Below, piece by piece: positions 18,088 through 27,322 of a stretch of DNA of 64,000 bases. The notes beneath the pieces were generated by a model. That model saw nothing but the letters and a program-made list of their open reading frames with translations. It did no database searches and had not been told where the DNA came from. This stretch comes from Marivirga lumbricoides. GTDB lineage: Bacteria; Bacteroidota; Bacteroidia; Cytophagales; Cyclobacteriaceae. A program made the position numbers and the translations under genes. The number at the start of each line of letters is the position of its first letter. The first letter of the stretch is position 1. The stretch lies in NCBI RefSeq assembly GCF_014636295.1, contig NZ_BMEC01000018.1, forward strand, positions 31,788-95,787. Reading direction: 5' to 3'.

Positions 18088-19614
18088 ATGTCCCTAAAAA
18101 AAATTACTACTGCACTTATTTCTGTCTATTATAAGGATAGGCTTGAACCTATTATTAAACTGCTTAAAGAGCAAGGTGTAAAAATATACAGCACCGGGGG
18201 CACACAAAAATTTATTGAAGAGCAAGGGGCTAAAGTGGTAGCTGTAGAAAACCTAACAGGTTACCCTTCAATTTTAGGAGGCAGAGTAAAAACACTTCAC
18301 CCTAAAATTTTTGGTGGGATATTAGGCAGAAGAGATTCTATTGAACATAAAAACCAGTTACAGGAGTTTGAAATTCCTGAAATTGACCTTGTAATTGTAG
18401 ATCTTTATCCATTTGAAGAAACAGTTGCTTCAGGAGCCAATCAGGATGACATAATAGAAAAAATTGATATAGGAGGAATCTCTCTTATTCGGGCAGCAGC
18501 TAAAAATTATAAGGATGTCTTAATTGTTTCATCCAAAGGACAGTATCCTGCACTGGAAGAATTATTAAGAACGAAAAAAGGAGCTACCAGCCAGGATGAA
18601 AGAAAAGCATTTGCTGCTCAGGCTTTTAATGTTTCTTCACATTATGACACTGCCATATTTAATTATTTCAATAAAGACCAGACTTTAAGTGGTTTCAAAC
18701 ATAGCATTCTTAAAAACAAGCCGCTTAGATACGGTGAAAACCCACATCAAAACGGGAAATTCTATGGAAATTTAGATGCTATCTTCGATCAACTGAACGG
18801 GAAAGAACTTTCATACAACAATCTGGTAGATGTTGACGCTGCAGTATCATTAATTGAAGAATTTGAAGGAGAGACCGCTTTTGCCATCTTAAAACATACA
18901 AACGCTTGCGGAATGGCATTAGGGAATTCCGTAAAAGAGGCTTACCAAAAAGCTTTTCAGGCAGACACGCTTTCTGCATTTGGCGGGGTACTTATTACCA
19001 ATAAAACCGTAGATGCCGAGGCAGCAGAAGAGATGAATAGTTTGTTCTTTGAAATTTTAATAGCACCTGATTTTACAGCTGAAGCTTTAGAAATACTTAG
19101 TGGTAAGAAAAACAGGATATTGCTAAAGAAAAAAGCCAACCTGCAAACTAAAAAACAATTTAAAAGCCTACTGAATGGTGTAATTGAGCAAGATAGAGAT
19201 TTAAAGACAGATGCTAAAGAGGACCTTAAAGTGGTAACCAAAATAGCACCAACTGCTGATGAAGTAAAAGCTCTGTTGTTTGCTTCTAAAATATGTAAGC
19301 ACACTAAATCAAACACTATCATTTTAGCCAATCAAGGACAGATGCTTTCAAGCGGTGTGGGGCAAACCTCCAGGGTTGATGCTTTAAAACAAGCTATTGA
19401 AAAAGCAAAACATTTTGGCTTTGAACTGAAAGGAGCTGTAATGGCTTCAGATGCATTTTTCCCTTTCCCTGATTGTGTTGAAATTGCAGGAAAAGCCGGA
19501 ATTAGTTCAGTTATACAGCCAGGAGGCTCTATTAAAGATCAGGACAGCATCGACTACTGCGATGAAAATGGAATGAAAATGGTGACTACCGGATTCAGAC
19601 ATTTTAAGCATTAA
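18088..19614 (+). CDS. purH: Bifunctional AICAR transformylase/IMP cyclohydrolase
   Basis: A 508-residue enzyme catalysing the last two steps to IMP. Residues 1-150 are the cyclohydrolase (MGS-like) domain with IYSTGGTQKFIEEQGA and GGRVKTLHPKIFGGIL. The rest is the formyltransferase with PLRYGENPHQ, the catalytic-type AILKHTNACGMA (Lys-His) and SDAFFPFPD. Full length for the family. It directly precedes mreB by 113 bases, an arrangement common in Bacteroidota. Confidence 0.97.
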   Translation: MSLKKITTALISVYYKDRLEPIIKLLKEQGVKIYSTGGTQKFIEEQGAKVVAVENLTGYPSILGGRVKTLHPKIFGGILGRRDSIEHKNQLQEFEIPEIDLVIVDLYPFEETVASGANQDDIIEKIDIGGISLIRAAAKNYKDVLIVSSKGQYPALEELLRTKKGATSQDERKAFAAQAFNVSSHYDTAIFNYFNKDQTLSGFKHSILKNKPLRYGENPHQNGKFYGNLDAIFDQLNGKELSYNNLVDVDAAVSLIEEFEGETAFAILKHTNACGMALGNSVKEAYQKAFQADTLSAFGGVLITNKTVDAEAAEEMNSLFFEILIAPDFTAEALEILSGKKNRILLKKKANLQTKKQFKSLLNGVIEQDRDLKTDAKEDLKVVTKIAPTADEVKALLFASKICKHTKSNTIILANQGQMLSSGVGQTSRVDALKQAIEKAKHFGFELKGAVMASDAFFPFPDCVEIAGKAGISSVIQPGGSIKDQDSIDYCDENGMKMVTTGFRHFKH

Positions 19615-19727
19615 TGTAAAAGCTTTATATAAATAGGGAAAATAATTCTTTGAATGGAATGTTTTACCAAACAAATTTGTAAATTTCGAGAGCGATTTTT
19701 TTTAATAAATATATATAAACATTATCC

Positions 19728-20756
19728 ATGGGGATATTCGATTTCTTATCAAGTGACATAGCCATAGACTTAGGCACTGCCAATACTCTCATCATACACA
19801 AGGACAAAATTGTGGTGGACGAGCCTTCCATTATAGCTATTGATAAAGCCACAAATAAGGTTTTAGCAATCGGGAGGCAAGCGATGCAGATGCATGAGAA
19901 AACGCATGAAAATATCAAAACCATTCGTCCTTTAAAGGATGGGGTAATTGCAGATTTCCATGCAGCAGAGCATATGATTCGTGGCATGATCAAAATGATT
20001 GATGGTGGCAAAAAAAGCTTTTTCCCTTCTTCTCACAGAATGGTTATTTGCATTCCATCAGGTATAACAGAAGTAGAAAAAAGGGCCGTTAGAGATTCAG
20101 CAGAACATGCCGGAGCCAAGGAAGTATACATGATTCATGAGCCCATTGCAGCAGCAATTGGTATAGGTGTTGATATTGAACAACCTATTGGCTCAATGGT
20201 AGTGGATATTGGGGGTGGTACAACTGAAATTGCTGTTATTGCTCTTTCAGGCATAGTATGCGACCAGTCAATCCGTGTAGCAGGAGATACTTTTACTAAA
20301 GATATTCTTGACTACATGAGAAGGCAGCACAACTTATTGATAGGTGAAAGATCTGCCGAAAAAATTAAAATTGAGGTGGGTGCTGCGCTAACGGAGTTAG
20401 ATGATGGTCCTGAAGATTATGAAATCAGAGGTAGGGATTTGATGACAGGAATTCCAAAGGTAATAAAGGTGTCTTATTCTGAAATTGCCTTTGCTATAGA
20501 TAAATCTGTTTCGAAAATTGAAGAAGCCGTGTTAAAAGCTTTGGAGATTTCTCCGCCCGAATTATCTGCTGATATTTACGATAATGGAATTCACTTAACA
20601 GGTGGAGGTGCTTTGCTTAGAGGTTTGGACAAAAGACTTGCCTTGAAAACCAAGTTGCCGATTCACATAGCTGACGATCCGTTGAGAGCTGTGGTAAGAG
20701 GTACAGGCATCGCATTAAAAAATATAAATCATTACAAAGCAGTTTTAATGAGCTAA
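19728..20756 (+). CDS. mreB: Rod shape-determining protein MreB
   Basis: The actin homologue (342 residues) that organises the elongasome beneath the inner membrane. Nucleotide-binding elements are intact: DIAIDLGTANTLI (phosphate 1), VVDIGGGTTEIAVI (phosphate 2) and LTGGGALLRGLDKRL (adenosine). The N-terminal MGIFDFLSS may serve as the membrane-binding segment. First gene of the mreB-mreC-mreD-mrdA-rodA operon; a hairpin follows it before mreC. Confidence 0.97.
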   Translation: MGIFDFLSSDIAIDLGTANTLIIHKDKIVVDEPSIIAIDKATNKVLAIGRQAMQMHEKTHENIKTIRPLKDGVIADFHAAEHMIRGMIKMIDGGKKSFFPSSHRMVICIPSGITEVEKRAVRDSAEHAGAKEVYMIHEPIAAAIGIGVDIEQPIGSMVVDIGGGTTEIAVIALSGIVCDQSIRVAGDTFTKDILDYMRRQHNLLIGERSAEKIKIEVGAALTELDDGPEDYEIRGRDLMTGIPKVIKVSYSEIAFAIDKSVSKIEEAVLKALEISPPELSADIYDNGIHLTGGGALLRGLDKRLALKTKLPIHIADDPLRAVVRGTGIALKNINHYKAVLMS

Positions 20757-20786
20757 ATGTATTTTAAAACTGATATATAATATATG

Positions 20787-20819
20787 AAAAGGGAATACCA
20801 CCAAAAGGTATTCCTTTTT
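20787..20819 (+). terminator. Hairpin between mreB and mreC, possible partial terminator
   Basis: A stem of about 13 bp (AAAAGGGAATACC against GGTATTCCTTTTT with one G-T pair, loop of 7) followed by T-rich sequence. Its position inside the operon suggests attenuation that yields more MreB than MreCD, or a processing site. Confidence 0.6.
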
Positions 20820-20862
20820 CCATTTTTACTCATTTCAATTTAATACCCAATTTTTATAATTA

Positions 20863-21696
20863 ATGCGCAGATTATTTCAGTTTATATATCAATACAGGGC
20901 ATTTTTCCTCTTTTTGGTGCTCGAATTGGTAAGCGGTTGGCTTGTAGTTAACCACAACAACTACATAAGCGCATCTTATTTTAATTCTTCCAGTGCTATA
21001 GCCGGGAATGTGTATGACTCCCGACAAAATATTCAGGATTACTTTCAGCTTAAACAAGTAAATCAAAACCTGGCAGACGAAAATGAACAGCTTCGAAATC
21101 AATTAGCACTTAAGCAGCCAATGCTTGATACCTCGCAATTTAAAACTCCTGTCTACCTCTCAGGCCAATATGATTACACCATGGCAAAAGTGGTTAATAA
21201 TTCTGTAAGTAGGTTCAGAAACTACTTTACACTGAACAAAGGAAGAAATGACGGCATTGAAGAAGGAATGGGTGTTGTAAATTCACTGGGGTTAGTAGGA
21301 AAAATTAAAAGTGTCTCTAATAACTTTTCTACGGGCTACTCAGCCCTACATGTTAATCTTTTGGTGTCAGCTTTAATTGATGAAACACAAACACTATGCA
21401 CTGCAACCTGGGACGGTACTGATCCAACAAAAATGAAACTAAAGTATGTGCCACGACACGTTCAGGTGAAGAAAGAAATGGATGTGGTTACCTCTGGCTT
21501 TAACTCCATATTTCCAGAAGGCGTTAAAATAGGAGAGGTTGATACTGTTTTTATCCAGAAGAATGCCACCTTTTATGACATCACCCTAAAAGTAGCAGTT
21601 GATTTTCAAAGCCTGGATTATGTATACGTTATCGGTAATAAACTGAAGCAGGAAAAAGATTCGTTGGAACAATCCATAGAAGTATTAAATGATTAA
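20863..21696 (+). CDS. mreC: Rod shape-determining protein MreC
   Basis: A 277-residue bitopic protein. One helix (about 13-30) is followed by a periplasmic coiled coil (about 60-92, LKQVNQNLADENEQLRNQLA) and the two-barrel MreC domain with NKGRNDGIEEGMGVV and VTSGFNSIFPEGVKIGEV. It bridges MreB to the PBP2-RodA synthase. Its last 8 bases overlap mreD. Identification is firm. Confidence 0.95.
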   Translation: MRRLFQFIYQYRAFFLFLVLELVSGWLVVNHNNYISASYFNSSSAIAGNVYDSRQNIQDYFQLKQVNQNLADENEQLRNQLALKQPMLDTSQFKTPVYLSGQYDYTMAKVVNNSVSRFRNYFTLNKGRNDGIEEGMGVVNSLGLVGKIKSVSNNFSTGYSALHVNLLVSALIDETQTLCTATWDGTDPTKMKLKYVPRHVQVKKEMDVVTSGFNSIFPEGVKIGEVDTVFIQKNATFYDITLKVAVDFQSLDYVYVIGNKLKQEKDSLEQSIEVLND

Positions 21697-22210
21697 TTCA
21701 CTCAATATAAAACAAGTATTTATCTGGGTTATATTTATAGCCTCACAAATACTTTTTGCTCAAAATATAATTCTTTACAATAAAGCATTTTGCTTTATGT
21801 ACGTGGGGTTTATCCTTTTACTTCCAATTAGCGTGAGCCGGAATTACGTGCTTTTGATTGCTGCATTTACAGGATTTGTAATTGATATATTTTACAACAG
21901 CCTGGGTACACACATGGCCGCCACCATCTTAATGGCTTTCATACGTCCATTGTGGATTAATGCTATTACACCTAGGGGTGGTTATGAAAACATTGAAAGC
22001 CCCACTGCAAAAGACCTTGGGTTAGCCTGGTTTCTGGCTTATTCACTGCCTTTGGTCTTTATTCATTTGTGTCTGGTATTTTTTATTGAAGCAGGAGGTT
22101 TTCATATGTTCTTTTTTGTAATTTTTAAAGCAATTACAAGCACTTTCTTAACAGTTTTTGTGTTGATAATCATTCAGTATCTTTTTTATTCCAAAGGCAG
22201 GTTTTCATGA
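21689..22210 (+). CDS. mreD: Rod shape-determining protein MreD
   Basis: A small polytopic membrane protein (173 residues, about five helices), third component of the elongasome scaffold. Sequence conservation is low in this family; the call rests on hydrophobicity, the internal FTGFVIDIFYNSLGTHMAATI resembling MreD, and its position between mreC and mrdA with overlaps on both sides (8 and 4 bases). Confidence 0.88.
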   Translation: MINSLNIKQVFIWVIFIASQILFAQNIILYNKAFCFMYVGFILLLPISVSRNYVLLIAAFTGFVIDIFYNSLGTHMAATILMAFIRPLWINAITPRGGYENIESPTAKDLGLAWFLAYSLPLVFIHLCLVFFIEAGGFHMFFFVIFKAITSTFLTVFVLIIIQYLFYSKGRFS

Positions 22211-24018
22211 TTAAAAACAGAAAGTATTATATACCCGCAATTTTTATTGTTGTAGGAATTATATTTTTGATAAAGCTTTTCTCAATCCAGGTAATGGATA
22301 GCCGCTACAAGTTAGCAGCGGAAAATAACGTAATTAATAAAGTAATTGAGTACCCTTACAGGGGCTTAATTTATGACAGGAACAATAAAATAATTGTTCA
22401 TAACACTCCTACTTATGATATCATGGTGGTACCTAAAGAGGTGCAGGTGGGAGATACTGCCAAATTCTGCAGCCTTTTCGACATCACCAGAGAAGAATTT
22501 GAAAATAAAGTAGCAGCAGCTAAAAAATATTCCTACATCAAGCAATCCCTGTTTTTTCCTCAGCTGAGTAACCGAGAGTTTGCCAGCATACAAGATAAAT
22601 TGATTGAGTATAAAGGCTTTTATCCTGTGGCAAGAACAGTAAGAAATTATCCTGATTCAGTACTGGCCAACGGACTAGGATACATTGGGGAAGTAAGTAA
22701 AAGGCAGCTGGAGAGAGACACCTCCAATTATTATAAATCAGGTGATTACATAGGCATTTCAGGAATGGAAGCAGCCTATGAGAAAGAACTTCGAGGCAAG
22801 CGCGGAGTGAAATACAAGCTTGTAAATGTAAGAGGTATAGAAAAAGGCTCTTTTAATGATGGCAGATTTGATACCGCCTCCGTGCCGGGAAATAATTTGA
22901 TAAGCTCCATTGACCTTGATTTGCAAAAATATGCAGAGTACCTGATGAAAGATAAAGTAGGTAGTATAGTAGCGATAGAGCCTTCCACAGGAGAAGTTTT
23001 AGCTCTGGTAAGTAGCCCATCCTATGATCCTAACCAACTATCTGGAAGAAAATACAGCAGTAATTTCACCCAATTAAATCAAGACAGTTTAAAGCCCCTG
23101 TTTAACAGGCCGATAATGGCTACCTACAGACCAGGTTCGGTTTTCAAGTTAGTTCAGTCATTGATTGCATTACAGGAAGGTGTAATTACTCCTGCCACCC
23201 GGGTTGTATGTAACCGAGGCATTATAAACTGTCATGGTGCACATACCAATGCTGATTTGCATGATGCTATTAAATTTTCGTGCAACCCCTACTTTTATTC
23301 TACTTTCAGAAGAATTATTAACCAGGGAAAAGATCCGAAGATGAATGTTGATTCAAGAATAGGTTTAAAAACCTGGGATGAATACCTGTACAAATTAGGT
23401 TTCGGCAGAAAGCTGGGTGTTGATATTCCGAATGAGCAAAAAGGATTGGTGCCTGAACCATCTTATTACAATAGATATTATGGAGAAGGAGGCTGGAATT
23501 TTTACACTATCTATTCATTAAGTATAGGTGAAGGAGAGTTACTTACTACTCCATTGCAGGTAGCAAACCTTGCCGCAATCCTGGCCAACAGAGGGTATTT
23601 TATCAGACCTCACCTGGTAAAGGGTATAGATACTCCTGACTCCTACCTCAAGTTAGATTATAACAGGGAAGATACAGGAATCAACCCTGAGCATTTTAAT
23701 ACAGTAGTAAATGCAATGGCTGAAATAGTAAACGGAACTGCGAGAGTTGCTAAAGTGGACGATATTACTATTTGTGGAAAAACCGGAACTGTTCAGAACA
23801 AAAATAGTTATGACCACTCAGCTTTTATGTCCTTTGCACCAAAAGAAAATCCTAAAATCGCTTTATCTGTATACGTTGAAAATGCAGGATGGGGTGGTGG
23901 AGTAGCTGCTGCCATATCTGGTCTCTTAATTGAAAAGTATATTAAAGGAGAGGTTTCCGAAAATAGAGCCTGGGTGGAAAATTATGTAATGACTAAAGCT
24001 TACTTGAAAAACTTATGA
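22207..24018 (+). CDS. mrdA: Penicillin-binding protein 2 (elongasome transpeptidase)
   Basis: A class B PBP of 603 residues that cross-links peptidoglycan during side-wall growth. An N-terminal helix (10-25) is followed by the pedestal domain starting PYRGLIYDRNN. The transpeptidase motifs are S311-V-F-K314 (in YRPGSVFKLVQ), S358-C-N360 and K525-T-G. All catalytic residues are present. It overlaps mreD and rodA by 4 bases each, which implies coupled synthesis with its glycosyltransferase partner RodA. Confidence 0.96.
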   Translation: MIKNRKYYIPAIFIVVGIIFLIKLFSIQVMDSRYKLAAENNVINKVIEYPYRGLIYDRNNKIIVHNTPTYDIMVVPKEVQVGDTAKFCSLFDITREEFENKVAAAKKYSYIKQSLFFPQLSNREFASIQDKLIEYKGFYPVARTVRNYPDSVLANGLGYIGEVSKRQLERDTSNYYKSGDYIGISGMEAAYEKELRGKRGVKYKLVNVRGIEKGSFNDGRFDTASVPGNNLISSIDLDLQKYAEYLMKDKVGSIVAIEPSTGEVLALVSSPSYDPNQLSGRKYSSNFTQLNQDSLKPLFNRPIMATYRPGSVFKLVQSLIALQEGVITPATRVVCNRGIINCHGAHTNADLHDAIKFSCNPYFYSTFRRIINQGKDPKMNVDSRIGLKTWDEYLYKLGFGRKLGVDIPNEQKGLVPEPSYYNRYYGEGGWNFYTIYSLSIGEGELLTTPLQVANLAAILANRGYFIRPHLVKGIDTPDSYLKLDYNREDTGINPEHFNTVVNAMAEIVNGTARVAKVDDITICGKTGTVQNKNSYDHSAFMSFAPKENPKIALSVYVENAGWGGGVAAAISGLLIEKYIKGEVSENRAWVENYVMTKAYLKNL

Positions 24019-25283
24019 GTAGACAGGATAGCATTTGGAATAGGGTAGACTGGCTACTGATCACATTATTTTTTGTTTTAGTAATTTTCGGTTGGCTAAA
24101 TATTTATGCTGTAGGTTATGATGCTGAGCAGGTACAAAGCATCTTTAGTTTTGATCTGAATTCAGGAAAGCAGCTAATCTGGATTGCCGGCTCTGTAGTT
24201 CTAATCATTGTAATAATGATTATTGACTTCAGATTCTTTGACTCATTTGCGTATTATATATATGCAGGTTTTATTTTTATGCTAATTCTTGTACTCCTCT
24301 TTGGAACCGAAATAGCCGGAAATAAGTCTTGGTTTGTCCTTGGTCCCATGAGATTGCAGCCCTCGGAGTTTACAAAATTTGCCACTGCATTAGCTGTTGC
24401 TAAATTTTTCAGCACCAGAAATGTACGATTAGATCAATTTAGCGGACAAATTCAGTCAGCCTGGATAGTACTTTTGCCAATTGTGCTAATTGTAATGCAA
24501 GGAGATGTAGGTACTGCTATGGTCTTTTTAAGTTTTATCTTTGTTTACTATCGCGAAGGTTTACCTACTTACTACCTGATAATAGGAACTTCCGCCATCG
24601 CTATATTTATTCTTACTTTATTGATCGAGCCACTTTATTTAACAATTGCAGTAGTTGTTCTTGGGGTTTTACTCATTGCTTTCTTTAACAAGCGTAAAAA
24701 ATATATTGTAATGGTAATTGCCGGTGTGGTGGGGGTAATTGGAGTAATTGGAAGCGTGGATTATCTGATTTCTGATGTACTTAAACCTCACCAACAAAAT
24801 AGAATTAAGGCGTTAATTAATCCTGATGCAGACCCTCTGGGATTTGGCTGGAATGTTACTCAATCTAAAATTGCCATAGGTTCAGGTGGAAGTTTTGGCA
24901 AAGGGTTTCTTGAAGGGACACAAACAAAATTTGATTTCGTTCCAGAGCAAAGTACAGACTTTATCTTTTGCACTATTGGTGAAGAGCATGGATGGATGGG
25001 CAGTTTCATTCTGATAATTCTCTTTCTGGGCTTATTACTTAGAATACTTTTCATTGCTGAGCGTCAAAAAGGTAACTTTGCCAGGATTTATGGATATGCT
25101 GTAGCCTGCATCTTTTTCGTGCATTTTGGGATTAATATCGGAATGACAATAGGACTATTTCCCGTAGCAGGAATACCCCTGCCCTTCTTTAGTTATGGTG
25201 GCTCGTCTTTGTGGTCTTTTACAATACTTCTTTTTGTATTGATTAAACTAGATGCACACAGAATGCAGGTACTTACGAGATAA
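24015..25283 (+). CDS. rodA: SEDS peptidoglycan glycosyltransferase RodA
   Basis: A 422-residue polytopic SEDS protein polymerising lipid II in the elongasome. Conserved parts include MRLQPSEFTKFATALAVAKF, GDVGTAMVF, the catalytic-region FVPEQSTDFIFCTIGEEHG and the C-terminal GIPLPFFSYGGSSL. An internal insertion of several helices (about 200-245) is common in Bacteroidota RodA. Last gene of the operon, closed by a strong inverted repeat. Confidence 0.96.
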   Translation: MSRQDSIWNRVDWLLITLFFVLVIFGWLNIYAVGYDAEQVQSIFSFDLNSGKQLIWIAGSVVLIIVIMIIDFRFFDSFAYYIYAGFIFMLILVLLFGTEIAGNKSWFVLGPMRLQPSEFTKFATALAVAKFFSTRNVRLDQFSGQIQSAWIVLLPIVLIVMQGDVGTAMVFLSFIFVYYREGLPTYYLIIGTSAIAIFILTLLIEPLYLTIAVVVLGVLLIAFFNKRKKYIVMVIAGVVGVIGVIGSVDYLISDVLKPHQQNRIKALINPDADPLGFGWNVTQSKIAIGSGGSFGKGFLEGTQTKFDFVPEQSTDFIFCTIGEEHGWMGSFILIILFLGLLLRILFIAERQKGNFARIYGYAVACIFFVHFGINIGMTIGLFPVAGIPLPFFSYGGSSLWSFTILLFVLIKLDAHRMQVLTR

Positions 25284-25304
25284 AATAAGATTAATAACCT
25301 GCAA

Positions 25305-25335
25305 AGTAGTGGTACGAGAGTCACGTACCACTACT
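25305..25335. terminator. Bidirectional terminator between rodA and convergent gene
   Basis: Perfect 12-bp stem (AGTAGTGGTACG / CGTACCACTACT) with a 7-base loop, 21 bases after the rodA stop and 24 before the end of the opposing gene. T runs are weak on both sides, so it may act as an RNA end-stabiliser. Confidence 0.65.
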
Positions 25336-25359
25336 AAAGTTGAATGAAATAGTAGCCTT

Positions 25360-26343
25360 TTAAGCAAACCTTTTCCCTACCAAATCGAAAAACTCCTGCA
25401 CTTCCTCTGCCTCCAGGTTCCAATCATATTTCTCTGCATACTCCTTTTTAATATATACGTAAGCTTCTTTATAATTATCCATTGAATCAATTTGTTCAAT
25501 AGCATTTAAAAACTGCTTTTGATTGCCTTCAAACAATTCATTCACAAACATGAAACGTTGATTGAGAGTCAGTTGCTGCTTTATATTTTTGCCACTTCCT
25601 TTGGAAAGCCTTTCAGCCAAGGTTAATTGTTCTGTATGTCTCAATTTATCATTCAAGCTTCCTTCAGTGATAGTTTTGGGGGCTTCTATCTCACTTCTTT
25701 CCGTGTCGCTTTCAAGATAAATGTCAGACAAGGAAAGGGGTAGCTCTTCCGAAAAAGCCTGAAGATAAGGCTGAACATCTTCCGGTTGCTCTTCCGCCTG
25801 ACTGCATACTTCATTAAAAAGATCAAATGCTTCATCATTAAAAGCCATGTCCATCTTATGAAATTTGAACCTATCAATTAAACCATCCAGAAGAAAGTCA
25901 TTTATTTTAATGTATTTCTTTAAATCCTTCAGGTCATTTAAGCTAATTCTGCTATCATCTCTCTGATTTATTTCCTTGGAAAAAAAATCATATGGAGAAA
26001 AAACCAAAAGAATGCTATCTTTTACCGACTCTCTCAAAAGAGGCTCAAAATGCTCCTTTTTAATGGAAATATGGCGGGAAAGAGAGTTCATAAAATCTTT
26101 CATCGCTTTCTTTACTTCCTCGCTATGGTAGTCAAAGTACGGGCTCTGTAATTTGGCATTCTCCTTCTTCCACTTTCTAAAAAGGTTTTTAAGCACAATC
26201 AAGTTAGTTTGCTTAAATTTAGAAATCTCTAAAATTTCCTTACCAGTTATATGAGAAGTTTGATAAAAAAAAGATTGACAAACCTGTTTTGCATAAGCTT
26301 TGGCATAAGCATCAATCGCCTGATGATTTAATTTGCTCTCCAT
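25360..26343 (-). CDS. Conserved hypothetical protein, mostly helical
   Basis: Not recognised by domain. It has 327 residues, no signal peptide, no membrane helix, and is predicted almost entirely helical. The first 110 residues are basic, the centre (about 190-245) is acidic and low-complexity (QAEEQPEDVQ, ESDTERSEIE), and the C-terminal 90 residues (LTLNQRFMFVNELFEGNQKQF, then DWNLEAEEVQEFFDLVGKRF) are the best conserved-looking part. That C-terminal pattern occurs in many Cytophagales hypotheticals, as I recall. It is divergent from the ferredoxin gene with only 32 bases between starts. Confidence 0.7.
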   Translation of the reverse strand: MESKLNHQAIDAYAKAYAKQVCQSFFYQTSHITGKEILEISKFKQTNLIVLKNLFRKWKKENAKLQSPYFDYHSEEVKKAMKDFMNSLSRHISIKKEHFEPLLRESVKDSILLVFSPYDFFSKEINQRDDSRISLNDLKDLKKYIKINDFLLDGLIDRFKFHKMDMAFNDEAFDLFNEVCSQAEEQPEDVQPYLQAFSEELPLSLSDIYLESDTERSEIEAPKTITEGSLNDKLRHTEQLTLAERLSKGSGKNIKQQLTLNQRFMFVNELFEGNQKQFLNAIEQIDSMDNYKEAYVYIKKEYAEKYDWNLEAEEVQEFFDLVGKRFA

Positions 26344-26375
26344 TATTTAATTTACTTTTTTTGTACTACTATATT

Positions 26376-26699
26376 ATGCCTGAAATTCAAATAAACAATC
26401 TATATAAACGCAAGATAACAAGTAAAAGTCTAGAAAAAACCGCATTAGAGCATATTCACGAAAACTTCATAGATTGGATGCATGCGTGTGGAAAAAAAGG
26501 ACGTTGTACCACATGTAAAATGATTGTTCTGGAAGGCGAAAACAACCTTGGTGAATTAACAGACCCTGAAATAAAGTATCGGGAACAAGGTAGGCTAGCA
26601 TCTAATGAAAGGTTATCTTGTCAGGCTGTGGTTACAGGAGACATTATTATTGAAGTAGCCGAAAAAAATAAATTCCCACACATGGATTATTCGTATTAA
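26376..26699 (+). CDS. [2Fe-2S] ferredoxin
   Basis: A 107-residue ferredoxin from the ATG at 26376; the frame extends further upstream but those 29 codons overlap the divergent gene. Cys38, Cys44, Cys47 (HACGKKGRCTTCK) and Cys82 (RLSCQ) form the C-x5-C-x2-C ... C cluster of plant/adrenodoxin-type ferredoxins. The partner is unknown. It is followed by tdk after 5 bases, so the two are probably co-transcribed. Confidence 0.88.
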   Translation: MPEIQINNLYKRKITSKSLEKTALEHIHENFIDWMHACGKKGRCTTCKMIVLEGENNLGELTDPEIKYREQGRLASNERLSCQAVVTGDIIIEVAEKNKFPHMDYSY

Positions 26700-26704
26700 A
26701 GAAG

Positions 26705-27319
26705 ATGTTTGTAGAACCGCATATTGGAAGAGAAGAAAGTGGCAATTTAAAAGGAAAAGGCTGGATAGAACTGATTTGTGGTTCTATGTTTAGTGGTAAA
26801 ACCGAAGAATTAATCAGAAGAATAAACAGAGCTATCATAGCTAAGCAGAAAGTAGAAATATTTAAACCTAAAGTTGATACCCGCTACGATAAAACGCAGG
26901 TAGTTTCACATAACCAGACAAGCATTCGTTCTACTCCTGTTGATTTTGCTGAAGACATTCTACTGCTGGCTGGTAATTCCGAGGTGGTTGGCATAGATGA
27001 AGCACAATTTTTTGACTCAGAAATAGTTACTGTTGCAAATACGCTGGCCAATCAGGGAAAAAGAGTGATAATTGCAGGCCTGGACATGGACTTCAGCGGA
27101 AAAGCTTTTGGCCCTATACCTGAATTAATGGCTATTTCAGAGTATGTAACCAAAGTACACGCTATATGTGCTCAATGTGGAGGTATAGCCACCTATTCTT
27201 TCAGGCTCTCAGAAGAAAAGCAGAAAGTGATGCTGGGTGAAAAAGACAAATATGAACCAAGATGCAGAAGGTGCTTTCTGAATGGAAAAAAAGCAAGAAA
27301 GCGCTCAATTAATCAATAA
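26705..27319 (+). CDS. tdk: Thymidine kinase
   Basis: A 204-residue type II thymidine kinase for nucleoside salvage. Walker A is GSMFSGKTEELIRR, the Walker B-like VVGIDEAQFFD holds the catalytic Glu, and GLDMDFSGKAFGP is the conserved loop. A structural zinc site is formed by CAQCGG and CRRC. The lasso region and length are standard. It is encoded 3 bases ahead of porZ. Confidence 0.96.
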   Translation: MFVEPHIGREESGNLKGKGWIELICGSMFSGKTEELIRRINRAIIAKQKVEIFKPKVDTRYDKTQVVSHNQTSIRSTPVDFAEDILLLAGNSEVVGIDEAQFFDSEIVTVANTLANQGKRVIIAGLDMDFSGKAFGPIPELMAISEYVTKVHAICAQCGGIATYSFRLSEEKQKVMLGEKDKYEPRCRRCFLNGKKARKRSINQ

Positions 27320-27322
27320 TCA

